Assembly (NCBI RefSeq): GCF_014905175.1
Contig: NC_057793.1
Location: 9,300,001 to 9,364,000 of the forward strand
From: Aphidius gifuensis
Lineage: Eukaryota; Arthropoda; Insecta; Hymenoptera; Braconidae
Direction: 5' to 3'
DNA: 64,000 bases
A program made the translations under genes and the position numbers. This document shows positions 53,001-61,100 of this stretch, piece by piece. Numbering within the stretch: the stretch's first letter is position 1; each line of letters begins with the position of its first letter. A model generated the notes under the pieces. That model saw only the letters and a list, made by a program, of their open reading frames with translations. It made no database searches and was not told where the DNA came from.

Positions 53001-53807
53001 AATGATACAAACTGTTGATGTTTAAATAGCAAAAAAAAGAATAAAATTATTATTACTATTTCCTTTTTTTTTTTTTTTTTTTGAAGATCTTTTTTATATA
53101 ATAAAAAAAAATTTCATTATTGGAAATGCATAGAACAAATTTAACAAAAAAAATATGATATGAATAAAAAAAAAAAAAAAAAGGTCAGGTTGAATTTCTA
53201 GGTATCAATCTACATTATAAAATATTGAAAATAAAAAGCTAGATAAAAAAATAGATGTAAAAAAAACATATATACATTAAAAACAAATTATTGTTGTTCA
53301 TTAATAGTTAGTATATTCTCTCGTCATTAGAAACACATTGAAAAAAAATGCTCAATACGTAGGTGGGACGCTTCGTGAAGCGTCCCACCTACGTAAAACT
53401 AAATGCTAAATATTTAACACCTCCAAATATTAATTAACATTTGTCAAAAATATTAAAACCTTTAAATTCATTATATATTAAAAAAAATTAATGTAAATCA
53501 TTTTCTCAAATTGTTAATTTAGCATTTATTTTTAACTTAAATTTTATATTTTTTTTTCTGTCTACCAGTAAAAAAAACAGATGAAAAAAAAATATATTTT
53601 TTAATGACTCTCCTCTTTCACCTCTACATATCCACGCATACATACATTTATAAATTTATGCATAACATATTGATAAAAATTGAGCTTACCAATGACTGTT
53701 GCAAGTATCAGCAGACCAAGAAAAACAGCTGTAATAATTGCCGCAACATTATCAAATGACAATGAGTTATCCTCACTAGTGAAATTACGAGTAATGTTGA
53801 AATCCAT
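31582..53807 (-). CDS. 5-HT1A: 5-HT1A-type serotonin receptor (GPCR), seven coding exons, complete
   Basis: Class A receptor coupling serotonin to Gi-type signalling at the neuronal plasma membrane. Coding exons, in order: 53690-53807, 50534-50667, 35151-35294, 34548-34616, 34144-34230, 33082-33242, 31582-32044. They total 1176 nt with closing phases, giving 391 residues plus stop. All introns are GT-AG. Hallmarks: N-glycosylation sites NIT and NFT near the N-terminus, GN at 40-41, D69 (2.50), C96 and C175 for the extracellular disulfide, D103 (3.32, amine-binding), DRYW at 120-123, CWLP at 325-328, NPIIY at 363-367 and a Cys at 383 for palmitoylation. APQLGWKDP...KCLVSQD in loop 2 and the YWKIFQAARRRIRKR stretch after TM5 are typical of insect 5-HT1A receptors, which separates it from octopamine and dopamine receptors. 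The Ser/Thr-rich third loop is encoded by the start of the last exon. Intron 2 is 15.2 kb and hosts another gene. The N-terminus is short, at about 19 residues before TM1. Confidence 0.87.
32225..32849. mobile_element. 625-bp MITE with 8-bp TSD in 5-HT1A intron 6
   Basis: The termini are GGCATCGCGTCAGATAAGCA on the left and the exact complement ending CGCGATGCC on the right. Inverted arms are about 270 bp each. An 8-bp direct repeat GATTTAAA flanks the element at 32217-32224 and 32850-32857, the length made by hAT, P and Mutator-type transposases. The arms are built from TTACACAT/TAAACACAT words spaced roughly every 15-25 bp. Innermost is a mirrored AAGAAGGTTTTACCTT/AAGGTAGAACCTTCTT pair. There is no coding capacity. 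It lies wholly within the intron, so the receptor frame is untouched. Confidence 0.85.
33082..33242 (-). CDS. 5-HT1A: 5-HT1A coding exon 6 (TM5, start of loop 3)
   Basis: Begins IFATCATFYLPLLVILLLYW with the TM5 Pro, followed by the basic KIFQAARRRIRKR. I place the donor at CGAGG|GTTATT because only this GT gives the phase 2 needed to join the last exon. GTTATT is a weak donor, so the exact end is less certain than for the other exons. Confidence 0.75.
34144..34230 (-). CDS. 5-HT1A: 5-HT1A coding exon 5 (extracellular loop 2)
   Basis: Encodes 29 residues beginning APQLGWKDPGYMNRI and containing KCLVSQD, the diagnostic loop-2 segment of insect 5-HT1A with the disulfide Cys (C175). It is bounded by TTTACAG and CAG|GTAAAC. 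Confidence 0.88.
34548..34616 (-). CDS. 5-HT1A: 5-HT1A coding exon 4 (TM4)
   Basis: A short exon of 23 codons encoding ARNPRRIGILITAVWVVALG then VSL. The acceptor is TTTCAAG and the donor TTG|GTGAGT. The conserved TM4 Trp is present. It fits in phase 0 at both ends. Confidence 0.85.
35151..35294 (-). CDS. 5-HT1A: 5-HT1A coding exon 3 (TM3, DRY motif)
   Basis: A TTACAG acceptor precedes INSGWSLGPGLCDMWTSSDV. The disulfide Cys (C96), amine-binding Asp (D103) and DRYW are all present. The exon ends TATATACAG|GTAAAT in phase 0. It has 48 codons and no frame disruption. Confidence 0.9.
37002..37469. mobile_element. 468-bp fold-back element in 5-HT1A intron 2
   Basis: Ends are AGAGCCGGAAAGTTCGTCTG and its complement CAGACGAACTTCCCGGCTCT. 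The first 100 bp or so of each arm are near-perfect mirrors (ATTTCAGTTTGCCGTA, GACGATCTGAACCTCGTACA). Inside, both arms hold imperfect tandem copies of a roughly 30-bp unit around TTTTTGGCCTCTTAAAAATG, complementary between arms, so almost the whole element can fold into one hairpin. No target duplication is evident and it is non-coding. Confidence 0.75.
37590..37970 (+). repeat. Diverged copy of the CGTAGGTGGGACGC-family repeat
   Basis: The right end at about 37905-37965 (ACACTAATTAGCAATGCACA, then CGGAGTTTTGAAAATATTAA) matches the right end of the 49.4-50.0 kb element (ACACTAACTAATAATTGCAC, CGGAGTATTGAAAATATTAA). Weaker matches continue to the left. The hairpin end is missing, so it is an old or truncated member. 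Confidence 0.45.
39151..39788 (-). repeat. Unnamed dispersed repeat, copy at 39 kb
   Basis: This is the reverse complement of 49366-50024 over nearly its whole length. Shared words include CAGGGCTGCCAACACTGCGC, TAGAATTCTAATAACTC and GTAAGCGTGAT (in the opposite sense here). It starts TCATATATAACGAAAATTAA and ends in the hairpin TACGTAGGTGACGCGAAGCG plus its mirrored arm at 39756-39788. There is no long open frame and no terminal inverted repeat. The class is unknown. Confidence 0.7.
40115..40459 (-). CDS. Hymenoptaecin/attacin-like glycine-rich antimicrobial peptide, copy 1 (nested in 5-HT1A intron 2)
   Basis: A 114-residue secreted peptide. A hydrophobic signal peptide of about 19 residues (MQFFVKTCVLLVAIGLSHG) precedes a mature part starting RPRHGGHGGYN. 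The mature part is Gly/His/Asn-rich, Cys-free and basic. The central FDNG...EAHGQSYDGGRHNAIGG, then GYTHEI and AGIDRGYNGK, resemble the G-domain pattern of hymenoptaecin and attacin, secreted by fat body and haemocytes against Gram-negative bacteria. I take the ATG at 40459, not the upstream GTG, because the paralog starts at the same MQF. A 5' noncoding exon (40556-40592), a 73-bp intron (40483-40555) and a TATA box are visible. The paralog at 56720 differs at 26 of 111 aligned residues by my count. This copy ends in KI, whereas the other ends in RF like hymenoptaecin. The exact family name is inferred. Confidence 0.75.
   Translation of the reverse strand: MQFFVKTCVLLVAIGLSHGRPRHGGHGGYNIDISGQRGHAPFISGQTYHQFDNGVRTEAHGQSYDGGRHNAIGGSVGYTHEITKDVNVYGNAGIDRGYNGKTQQNYEAGIEIKI
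40556..40592 (-). other. Noncoding exon 1 of antimicrobial peptide copy 1
   Basis: On the minus strand the predicted start ATCACTTC lies 32 bp after the TATA box. The exon includes TTTGGAACTT, which is shared with the paralog, and ends CACTTTAG|GTAAGA. Splicing to the acceptor AATTGCAG at 40483-40485 leaves a 23-nt leader before the ATG. Confidence 0.6.
40617..40624 (-). promoter_or_regulatory. TATA box of antimicrobial peptide copy 1
   Basis: TATAAAAG lies within GATATAAAAGAAGGAAAAA, which is almost identical to the paralog promoter at 56514. Upstream, TGACTTGAATGAATC (40664-40678) matches TGACTTGAATGATTC in the paralog. GTCATC is also shared. GATA words (CGAGATAAAA) lie between. Confidence 0.65.
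41035..41200 (-). promoter_or_regulatory. Conserved TATA/GATA block upstream of antimicrobial peptide copy 1
   Basis: The minus strand reads GATAAGGTATATAAAG, then AATCATCACACTTATGAGG and a poly-A run. A matching block occurs at 57955-58110: GATAAGGTATAAAAAG, AATCATCACATTCATAGGG, poly-A. A second GATAAG/CTTATC lies upstream in both. This looks like a duplicated promoter or enhancer. No coding exon follows it in either place. It lies about 450-600 bp upstream of copy 1's predicted start. Confidence 0.45.
41201..49365. other. 5-HT1A intron 2, left-hand remainder, no further gene recognised
   Basis: AT-rich intronic DNA. Short frames such as 42902-43126 and 46696-46929 are low-complexity and unsupported. 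The sequence near 43380-43490, with CGCGG/GCGCC words, is less AT-biased than its surroundings but has no recognisable product. An (ATTT)n microsatellite lies at 49181-49203. Confidence 0.5.
49366..50024 (+). repeat. Unnamed dispersed repeat, copy at 49 kb
   Basis: This is the inverted counterpart of 39151-39788. It begins with a hairpin: TACGTAGGTGGGACGC, a TTC loop, then GCGTCACCTACGTA. Next come TTGGATTTGTCTACCGAAAA, GTTGCCAGAGCCAGGAATGT, CGCAGTGTTGGCAGCCCTGC and a right end around ACCCACCGGAGTATTGAAAA. A second copy of the hairpin plus TTGGATTTGTCTACCG lies inside it at about 49552-49604 and is absent from the 39 kb copy. It is non-autonomous and of unknown class. Confidence 0.7.
50534..50667 (-). 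CDS. 5-HT1A: 5-HT1A coding exon 2 (end of TM1, TM2)
   Basis: A TTTCAG acceptor precedes GC|AAT CTT..., which completes the split Gly codon. The exon encodes NLFVIAAIIWERNLQSVANY, then SLAVADLMVACLVMPLSAVYE with the conserved Asp of TM2. It ends GAG|GTAATA in phase 0. The next coding exon is more than 15 kb away. Confidence 0.88.
50957..51326. mobile_element. 370-bp MITE-like element, CACTGAGAAAAA ends, 5-HT1A intron 1 side
   Basis: It begins CACTGAGAAAAACCGTGTCG and ends AAGATTTTTCTCAGTG, a 12-bp terminal inverted repeat resembling the CACTGAGAGAAA end of the 12126-13207 transposon. A CpG-containing stretch (CCTCGACGCCGCCTCGAGTC) contrasts with the AT-rich surroundings. The left flank is TA but the right is TC, so a TA duplication is not intact. 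Confidence 0.5.
51427..53340. other. 5-HT1A intron 1, no gene recognised
   Basis: AT-rich intron sequence. A less biased island at 52390-52520 (CGAGCGTAATTGCG, AGCGTTAAAACAGGG) may be conserved noncoding DNA. I see no open frame of substance. Confidence 0.5.
53356..53395. repeat. Perfect 40-bp palindrome, orphan hairpin
   Basis: The arm TACGTAGGTGGGACGCTTC (19 bp) is followed by GT and its exact complement. It is the same hairpin that ends the repeats at 39 kb and 49 kb, but fully symmetrical and without the rest of the element. The left flank CAA is also shared with those copies (CCAATACGTAGG). Confidence 0.8.
53690..53807 (-). CDS. 5-HT1A: 5-HT1A coding exon 1 (start codon, N-terminus, most of TM1)
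   Basis: The ATG at 53807 opens MDFNITRNFTSED, with two N-glycosylation sequons, followed by hydrophobic VAAIITAVFLGLLILATVIG. The exon ends ATTG|GTAAGC, leaving one base of the Gly codon. That Gly-Asn pair, completed in exon 2, is the conserved TM1 GN motif, which confirms the splice. The exon probably extends upstream as 5' UTR to an acceptor at 54522. Confidence 0.85.
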
Positions 53808-54522
53808 TGTTCCTTATGTTAGCAATAATTCATACCATTTAGTATGACAATGATTTTAAAATGACATATATGTTTATTGTTGTCATCATTGGATGTATTT
53901 ATCATCATCTATGATCATGTTTCATTGTCAAATGAGCAATTTCGTCACTAATTTTTTCACATTGATAAAATGAATTTCATTCGTATCTTGATCACATAAA
54001 ATAATAAATTATTTCAATTTTCTCTTTTTTTTTCTTCAATATCACATTGTATTATATTAATGTTTTCTATCTAACACTATTTCTTTCATCACTATATTAT
54101 TATTTTTTTGCAATATACTTTGTTTCACTTTATTATTATATTTCTAACTTTTTTTCAACTCAGTTTTTCAGTTGTTCTGTTGAACTTGTACACTTTTTTT
54201 TTTTTTTTTTGCATGTGTTCGTTGAGGTAATTTATCTTTGCTTTATAGCGATGGCATGTGAGAGCAACAAAAAAAACGGAAAAATAAGACAAACAAAAGT
54301 TGAAAAAAAAAATAGAGAACGAATAATACAAGAACAAGATGTTTGAGTTGGCACTGCGGGCAATAAGAAACGATAGTGTGATGGTGAATAAAAGTAAAAA
54401 AATATATATGGTGTTTTTGCTCCTGGGTAGACACGGAAAAGGGCTGATGGTGGTTTTAACCTTCTTCACCGTGTCGACGAACCTTTCGATAGCACCATTT
54501 AACTCTCCCAATGGCAATTTTC
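53808..54522 (-). other. Candidate 5' UTR of 5-HT1A
   Basis: On the minus strand a long poly-T followed by ACAG ends at 54523. It precedes GAAAATTGCCATTGGGAGAG and about 180 bp of less AT-biased sequence, then AT-rich sequence down to the receptor ATG at 53807. This fits a 5' noncoding stretch joined to coding exon 1. A 120-codon open frame on this strand (54155-54517) has no recognisable domain and is treated as UTR. Upstream exons, perhaps near 55000-55081 (CTTTTCAG acceptor), are undetermined. Confidence 0.4.
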
Positions 54523-55653
54523 CTGTAAAAAAAAAAAAAATTAAATAAATAACAAAACTAACATTCAGCTTTATTTCTTCATGTAATTTTTTATTATTTT
54601 TTTTTCAATTTACAAATAAAAAAAAATTAGAAGCTCTTTTTTTGTTTTATATTTTAGTTTTTTCTTTTTTTTTTTTTCAACAGTATTAAAGAGAATATTT
54701 AAAATTTTCAAATATAAAAAATTCATGAAAAATTCCTGGAATAGTAGCATGCTACTTGTTGACCTTTTTATTATTTATTTGATAGTGTTTATTTTTTTTT
54801 TTTTAACTCTTTATTTTATATATAGTAAATATATTTTTATTTTTTTTTAAATTTTATTTTAAAAGTGATAGATAGTAAAAAAGCATTGTATAGCGTGTTT
54901 TTTTTAAACCCTGTTTGAATCGTAACTATTAACCTTTTCACACGTTTCAATGTTTGAAAGAGTATTGAGGTAATTTATTTTGTCTTTTGGTTTGTTGAAA
55001 GAGCCACAGATGTGCGGTAGTTTAAAACCTCTTTCTATTTCACAAACTCATTCAGCCGTTCACTTGGAATCGTTTTCAACTCTGAAAAGTAATTGAAATA
55101 AAGAAAGAGGACCTTTTTTTGGTATCATTTATCAGACACAGTGTGAAAATAATATTGTTATTTTAGAAATAACAGAATTTAAATAAATTAATATAAATTA
55201 TATTTAAAATTTAATTAATTATAATTTATTCTTTTTATTGATAAAACATTAACACTCATAAATTTTCTTCTTTTTTTTTTTTCATTGATGTAAATATCTT
55301 ATCAATAATATATCAACATAATTTTTATCTAAAAAGATTTATTGTTTCTCAGTAAATATTAATAGAATTGACAAACTTTTTTTTTTTTTATTAGCATATT
55401 TATCAAATCAACTTATCAACTTATCATGTGCATATATGTTTATCAACGACCATGTTTATTTACACATTATTATTACATAAATTCATTGGCAATTTTTTTT
55501 CTTTAATTCTATTCATTTTAACGATTGAATAAAAATTTAATAATATGTAAGTTTGTATAATATTAAAATAAATATTTTTATCTTTTTGATGTTAATAAAA
55601 TTCTTTTTAAATTATATTAATTTTTTATCAGGCTGTAATTGTCATAAGAACAA

Positions 55654-55981
55654 CCCAAGTGGAAATAATATACAGTTTTGGATATACAATGGATATACAG
55701 TTTTGGGCATACTAAAAGTAAATTTAGAAAAAATTTAGAAAAAATTTAGAACAAATATAAATTAAATTTAGAATATTACAAGTTTGGACATACTAAAACT
55801 AAACTTTTTGTAAATTTTTTCTTTATTTTTTTTTATTTTTTCTAAATTTATTCTAAATTTAATTTTAGTATGTCCAAAACTGTGTATATTTTGAATCTAA
55901 TTCATATTTTTTTTAAAATTTTTTCTAAATATAAAATAAATTTATTTCATATTTCCAATAAATATATTTTTTGCACTTGAG
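55654..55981. mobile_element. Fold-back element, CCCAAGTG family, copy near 55.8 kb
   Basis: It starts CCCAAGTGGAAATAATATAC and ends in CCAATAAATATATTTTTTGC then CACTTGAG. Mirrored words include CAGTTTTGG...CATACTAAAA and TTTTAGTATGTCCAAAACTG. The interior TTTAGAAAAAA repeats match 15226-15668. It is non-coding. Confidence 0.6.
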
Positions 55982-56449
55982 ATGTCCAAAAAAATTCAAA
56001 TAAAACGAGCATCATTTAAACTGTCGACTTGAATTGATAACACACATGTGTCATCAAGAGTTTATGATAATAATAAAGAAAAATAAGGAAAAAGACGATG
56101 TTTTAATGACTTCAATAAATTATGACTATTTCAATATTGTTTCAACGAATATGTTGTAAACATGTTGTGTGATAAAGTATAAAAGTTCAAATAAATTACC
56201 ACATTTATGCGGAAAAAATAAAGAAAAAAAATAATTAACAATAATTCTTGTTTTTTAATCAAATATTACACAATAACTTAATATGAAAATTAATTCTCAG
56301 AAAATATATAATTTTTTAGATATTATGAATTCTAAATAAAGATTATTTTTAAGTAAAAAGTTAACAATCATAACGGATTATTTTATAATAATTAACAATG
56401 ATGCATATATAATTTGTGATGATTATAAAAGTAAATATTATCAAAAGTT

Positions 56450-56523
56450 TGACTTGAATGATTCCCACTTGAGTCATCAAGACATAATGATAATAATAAA
56501 AAGAAAAACGGCAGATATAAAAG
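56450..56523 (+). promoter_or_regulatory. Promoter of antimicrobial peptide copy 2
   Basis: TGACTTGAATGATTC (56450-56464) and GAGTCATCAAGAC precede the TATA box TATAAAAG at 56516-56523. Read on the minus strand, the start of the block gives GTGGGAATCATTC, a partial match to a Rel/NF-kappaB site. GATAAT repeats lie before the TATA box. The spacing and order match copy 1, which lacks the GGGAATC. Confidence 0.6.
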
Positions 56524-56546
56524 AAGGAAAAATTATTTCTTTAATC

Positions 56547-56591
56547 ATTCTTTCTTTGGAACTTGAAGAGTCTTTTACGAAAATATTTTGA
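56547..56591 (+). other. Noncoding exon 1 of antimicrobial peptide copy 2
   Basis: TCATTC lies 32 bp after the TATA box and matches the arthropod initiator pattern. The exon includes TCTTTGGAACTT, shared with copy 1, and ends TTTTGA|GTAAGA. The 109-bp intron ends TTTAATTTCAG at 56700, 19 bp before the ATG. Confidence 0.6.
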
Positions 56592-56719
56592 GTAAGATAT
56601 AAAATTAAAAAAAAAATATTATAAGCTTGTTTATTAATTAAAAAAAAATATATATAAAAATTATTTGAATTTATATTTAATACTGGATATTTAATTTCAG
56701 CAAAAACAAATTTAAAAAA

Positions 56720-57055
56720 ATGCAATTTTTGGTTAAAACTTGTGTTTTACTTGTGGCAATTGGTTTGGCTCATGCTCGACCTGGACATGGTGGTTACAAT
56801 ATAGGCGGTTCCGGATCAATGGGTCATGCACCATCTATACATGGACAAGTTAATCATCAATTTGACAATGGTGTAAAAGCAGAAGCTCATGGTCAATCTT
56901 ATGATGGTGGTCGTCATAATGCAGTTGGTGGAAGTTTAGGATATACTCATGAAATTGGTAAAAATCTTAACGTTTATGGACAAGCCGGTGTTGATAGAGG
57001 CTACAATGGAAAATCTCAACAAAATTATCATGTTGGAATTGAAAAAAGATTCTAA
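56720..57055 (+). CDS. Hymenoptaecin/attacin-like glycine-rich antimicrobial peptide, copy 2
   Basis: A 111-residue secreted peptide. The signal MQFLVKTCVLLVAIGLAHA ends at a good AHA|RP cleavage context. The mature 92 residues start RPGHGGYN, are Gly/His/Asn-rich and basic, and contain no Cys. FDNG, EAHGQSYDGGRHNAVGG, GYTHEIGKNLNVYG and DRGYNGK are shared with copy 1. The C-terminus KRF recalls the FRF end of hymenoptaecin. Likely role: haemolymph defence against bacteria. Compared with copy 1 it lacks three residues near the mature N-terminus (RHG) and carries 26 substitutions. It lies about 2.9 kb upstream of the receptor start codon and points away from the receptor. AATAAA at 57130-57135 is a plausible polyadenylation signal. 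Another glycine-rich peptide family remains possible. Confidence 0.78.
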   Translation: MQFLVKTCVLLVAIGLAHARPGHGGYNIGGSGSMGHAPSIHGQVNHQFDNGVKAEAHGQSYDGGRHNAVGGSLGYTHEIGKNLNVYGQAGVDRGYNGKSQQNYHVGIEKRF

Positions 57056-57129
57056 AAATTTTAAATTTACAATTTATATAATTATTGTAAACAATTTTTT
57101 AGTTCATTGGTAATGGTTTATTCATGAAT

Positions 57130-57135
57130 AATAAA
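57130..57135 (+). terminator. Candidate polyadenylation signal of peptide copy 2
   Basis: AATAAA lies 75 bp after the stop codon, in ATGAATAATAAATATTC. The position is normal for a short insect 3' UTR. Confidence 0.45.
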
Positions 57136-57954
57136 TATTCATTGAAGAAAAAAATTGTGAGTGTTTATGTTTTGTTAATCAAAAGTTAAAATTATTATTG
57201 TAAAAACTATTAAGCAATAACTATTTATTTTTTCTGTGCAATTTTCTTATTTTAATTTCTTTTATTTTTGAATTGATAATATTATTTTTACACTGTGCCT
57301 GATAAATGATGTTAAAGGAAAAAAAAGGTTCTTATTCTTTGTTTAAATTACTGGTGTTAAAATTTCGAAAATCTAATAACAAAGTTGAAAAATAAAAAGA
57401 AAAAATATGTGAATATTTATATTGTTGTTATAATTAATAAATCGACGTAAGTAATATTTTTAAAAATTTATTTTGAGAATTTTCAAAAAGATAAATCGAA
57501 AAACTACCGAATTACTCGAGAATAGAAAAAATTTAGTTAAATAAAAAGCCTAATTACACAAAAACTTTAGAATAATTATGATGATTGTCACATTAGAAAT
57601 AAAAAACATATTTATATACGTGAAAATTTATATTACTAATTGATCATCTAATAAATTTTTTTATAGATAATAAAATGATAACAGATTACGAAAAATTTGG
57701 TAGGCTTTAAAGCTGAAAGTAGCACTCGATTTTTATCTCCTAAATCCAAATCTGCCCTTAAAATTTTTATATCATGTCTAAGGTCATGTAAATGTTCTAG
57801 TTACTGACACGATTAAACTAAGTGCTCTTAAATTTTCTCCATTTTTGATGATTTTTTTATAAACAAAATTACAATGTTTCTTTAGAACTTGCGAAGGGGA
57901 AAAAGAAGCGAATCGCTGTGAGATCTTTTGATAAAGTAATATATAAAAATAAAA

Positions 57955-58110
57955 TTTATTTTTTAATAATTATCTTTACTTTTTTTCCCTATGAATGTGA
58001 TGATTTATTTGAACTTTTTATACCTTATCGCACAAGAATTTGATAAGATGTTCATAAAAACAATGTCGACATAATCATAATTTATTGAAATGAAATTTTA
58101 AACAATGCAA
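57955..58110 (-). promoter_or_regulatory. Conserved TATA/GATA block near peptide copy 2
   Basis: The counterpart of 41035-41200. The minus strand reads CTTATCAAATTC...GATAAGGTATAAAAAG, AATAAATCATCACATTCATAGGG and poly-A. It lies about 0.9 kb downstream of copy 2 and points toward it, so it cannot be that gene's own core promoter. It may serve a lost or unseen transcript, or be an enhancer. Confidence 0.4.
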
Positions 58111-61100
58111 TTACATCAACAGACAAAAATAATTTTTTTTTTTTTCATTTTTTTATCAATTTATTATCTTATTACATAAAAGTTTTTACTGCAATATTAA
58201 AATATAAAATTGTATCTTAATTATTATGTCTAGAGTATTTTTAGAAATATCAAAAAATTATTTTATTAAAAAGAAACAATAATTTAAATGTTGTTATTAT
58301 CATTGTTGTTATTTTTTTTCGAACAATTATCATAATTTACTGGTTGGAACTTTTATTTTTTATTGTTAATTAATACTCAGTTATCATGAATTTATCATGA
58401 GCACGGTTAAAGATCAATTCAAGTTGGTCATACCAGGTCACTGATTTGTTAATTATTATTCTCTAGAAATTTTGATTTGTTAATTAGTTTAAATCAATAA
58501 TCAATTATATCACACCTTCATGAGGCATTCATAAATTTTTAGAAAAATTTTATATTTTGATAGTTAGTGTTCCTGTCAGTAAATAAACTCTTAGTTAAGT
58601 CATTCATTAATAATTTCATAAATAATTTTTTTTTTCTGCTTACAGGTTTTATCAAAAGTATATTTATAAAAATGACTATCATCATTTCAATGCAGTATAC
58701 ATATTTATTCAATGAGTTTGATAAAACAAAGTTTAAAAAATACATCTAAAAATGGTTAGTGTTATAAAATATTTTTTCATGATTATTAAAGTATGATTTT
58801 CTTTGAATTTTTATTTATTTTTATCTATTTTTATGTTTTATTTTTTCTATTAAAAAGTATAAATATATTTTTATTATTTTAAGTTATCCCATTGTTGTCT
58901 ATAAAATACAAAAAGTACTATAACTTTACCAAGATAAAAATTTCTTTTACAATAAAAAATAAATTAATATTTATATTTTTTTCGAATATCTTCTTGTACA
59001 TACATAAATCGAAAATTTTTTACTATTACATCCACATGATTACAATAGCCGGAATCCAATTTAACAATTTATATTTTCTATTTTGTTCTCTATTTTAAAA
59101 CCATCATAAAAATGCAAAAAAAAAAAATAATACAAGATAAAAGAATTTCAACTGAAAATTCACAAGTGAAATAAGGAAAAAATAAAAAAATAAAATAAGT
59201 AAAGTGAAAAATATGGAATATAAATTAAATTAAGTAGAAAGAAAAAATATATATATATGTATTTCGATTCATTTATTGGCAAAGAGAAAAAGCACTAGAA
59301 AAAAAAAAAAAACGAGGAGAAAAAAGGTCCTCGTTCAATCAATGTCAGACAACTAAAACCAAGTGCATCAATTATAATTCTAGCACAGGATGATATACAA
59401 TTTTCACCATGATCATTATACTTTTATATTAAATGTATATGTACATAGTTAAAATGATAGTAGTTTAACGTTATGAACGTCGTCATTTGCGCAAAAGATA
59501 TGAAACTTCTTGACACTCTGTCTTTATCAACAGCATCTTGTACACTCACGTTACCCCTCAGGTTATAAAATTATGATTCATCTTGACATGATCCTGACCC
59601 TATCGCTATATACTTGATAGAAATAATAATAATAAAAACAAAAAAAAATAAGTAAATAAATAAAAAAAAAATAATGCAAAATCAAGTTGATAAATTTTAC
59701 AACTTTTTGAATATCAGCCAAACCACTAGATCTTGATTATTTGGGTAAATTTTATAAACGATTTATTCAACTCTATGTCGATATGAATTTTAATAAACTA
59801 ATGTCCTTGAATTTTATTATTTTTTTCCAATGGATTTTGTGGATGATGATTTTTTAATTTTTCATTCCATCTGCAGAGCTATAAAGATTGTTTTTTTTTA
59901 TTTTATTGGAGCCAAGATTTGGTGATTTTATATATAAAATTTATATTTTGATTATTATTTATATTTCAAGGGTTGAAAAAGGTTTTTATTTTTTTTTTTT
60001 AGATGTTAATTTAACTCTTGATAGCATTTTATACGACCAACATTGGTGTGAAAATGTCAAATTAACATTTGAAAAAAATATTGAGTTATTAAAAAAATAT
60101 GAATTCAGTATTTAAAAATTTTTGGCATGTTTTATTGGTTTAATTTTTTGGGCAAACGTTGGTTTGACCTTTCAAGATGTTTAAAAATTTAATGTTTATA
60201 ACTGTAGCCTAGAAATAAACTGTACTTATTCGTTTATTTTATTCACTTTATATAGAGAAGAAAAAATAAACTGCAATCTTGCTCATAACAGTGAATAGCA
60301 TTATGATGAGTTTAGAAAATCTGTTGAAAATTTTGTGAGATATATAATGTAAAGAAATGACGTGAACACTTGTTGGCTATCTGGCAATTTGCCAACCATG
60401 CGGGTTTCAAACTTATACATATATACGACTATTCTGTGTCCTTCAAACGTTGCAATTCGTGCAGACAAGCTTTGCACTGCTTATCGTTCGATTCTTTGAG
60501 TGTCAAAAAAAGAAAAAAAAATGTGGTAAGTTTGTAAAGGAAAAAAATAAAATAAAAAAATAATGTTGACGTCGACAAAGCCCGTAACCATACCCATCCA
60601 TATAAGCTTTACCCAAGAGACATGAAAATTCCAAGACTACACTTGTGTGCGACGGTATCGAAAAACTCTTTCAACCAATAATCGATATAAAATTCTAAAG
60701 AAGATAAAGTTTTCCTTTTTATTTCTTCTATTAGTAAAATCGATATCTTGTGATATCGGAAATGTTGTAATCAAATTTGTCAATCTATCGAGAATGGAAA
60801 GAAATATAAAAAAAAAATAAAAGTTTATTTAGTTAATAATTATATTCTTTGTTTTTAAAAATTTACTTTGAATTAAATTAAAATTTTATATCTATTGTTC
60901 AAGTAAAATATGAAGAACATGTATTTAAAGAACATTTTTGTCTAATTTTATTAGCCAAAGTAATTATTTTTCAATAAAATGTACAAGCTTTTTTTTTTTT
61001 AATAATAAAAGTACTGAACTTATTGTTTTTTTAATAATTATTTTATCAATTTAAAAATTTAGCGATATTTATTTGAACAATTTGATTTTTTTTACGCTGA

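Noticed and set aside
54155..54517. 120-codon minus-strand frame upstream of the receptor
   Set aside because: No recognisable domain, and it becomes Phe/Leu-rich through poly-A/T runs. It is better explained as 5' UTR and intergenic sequence.
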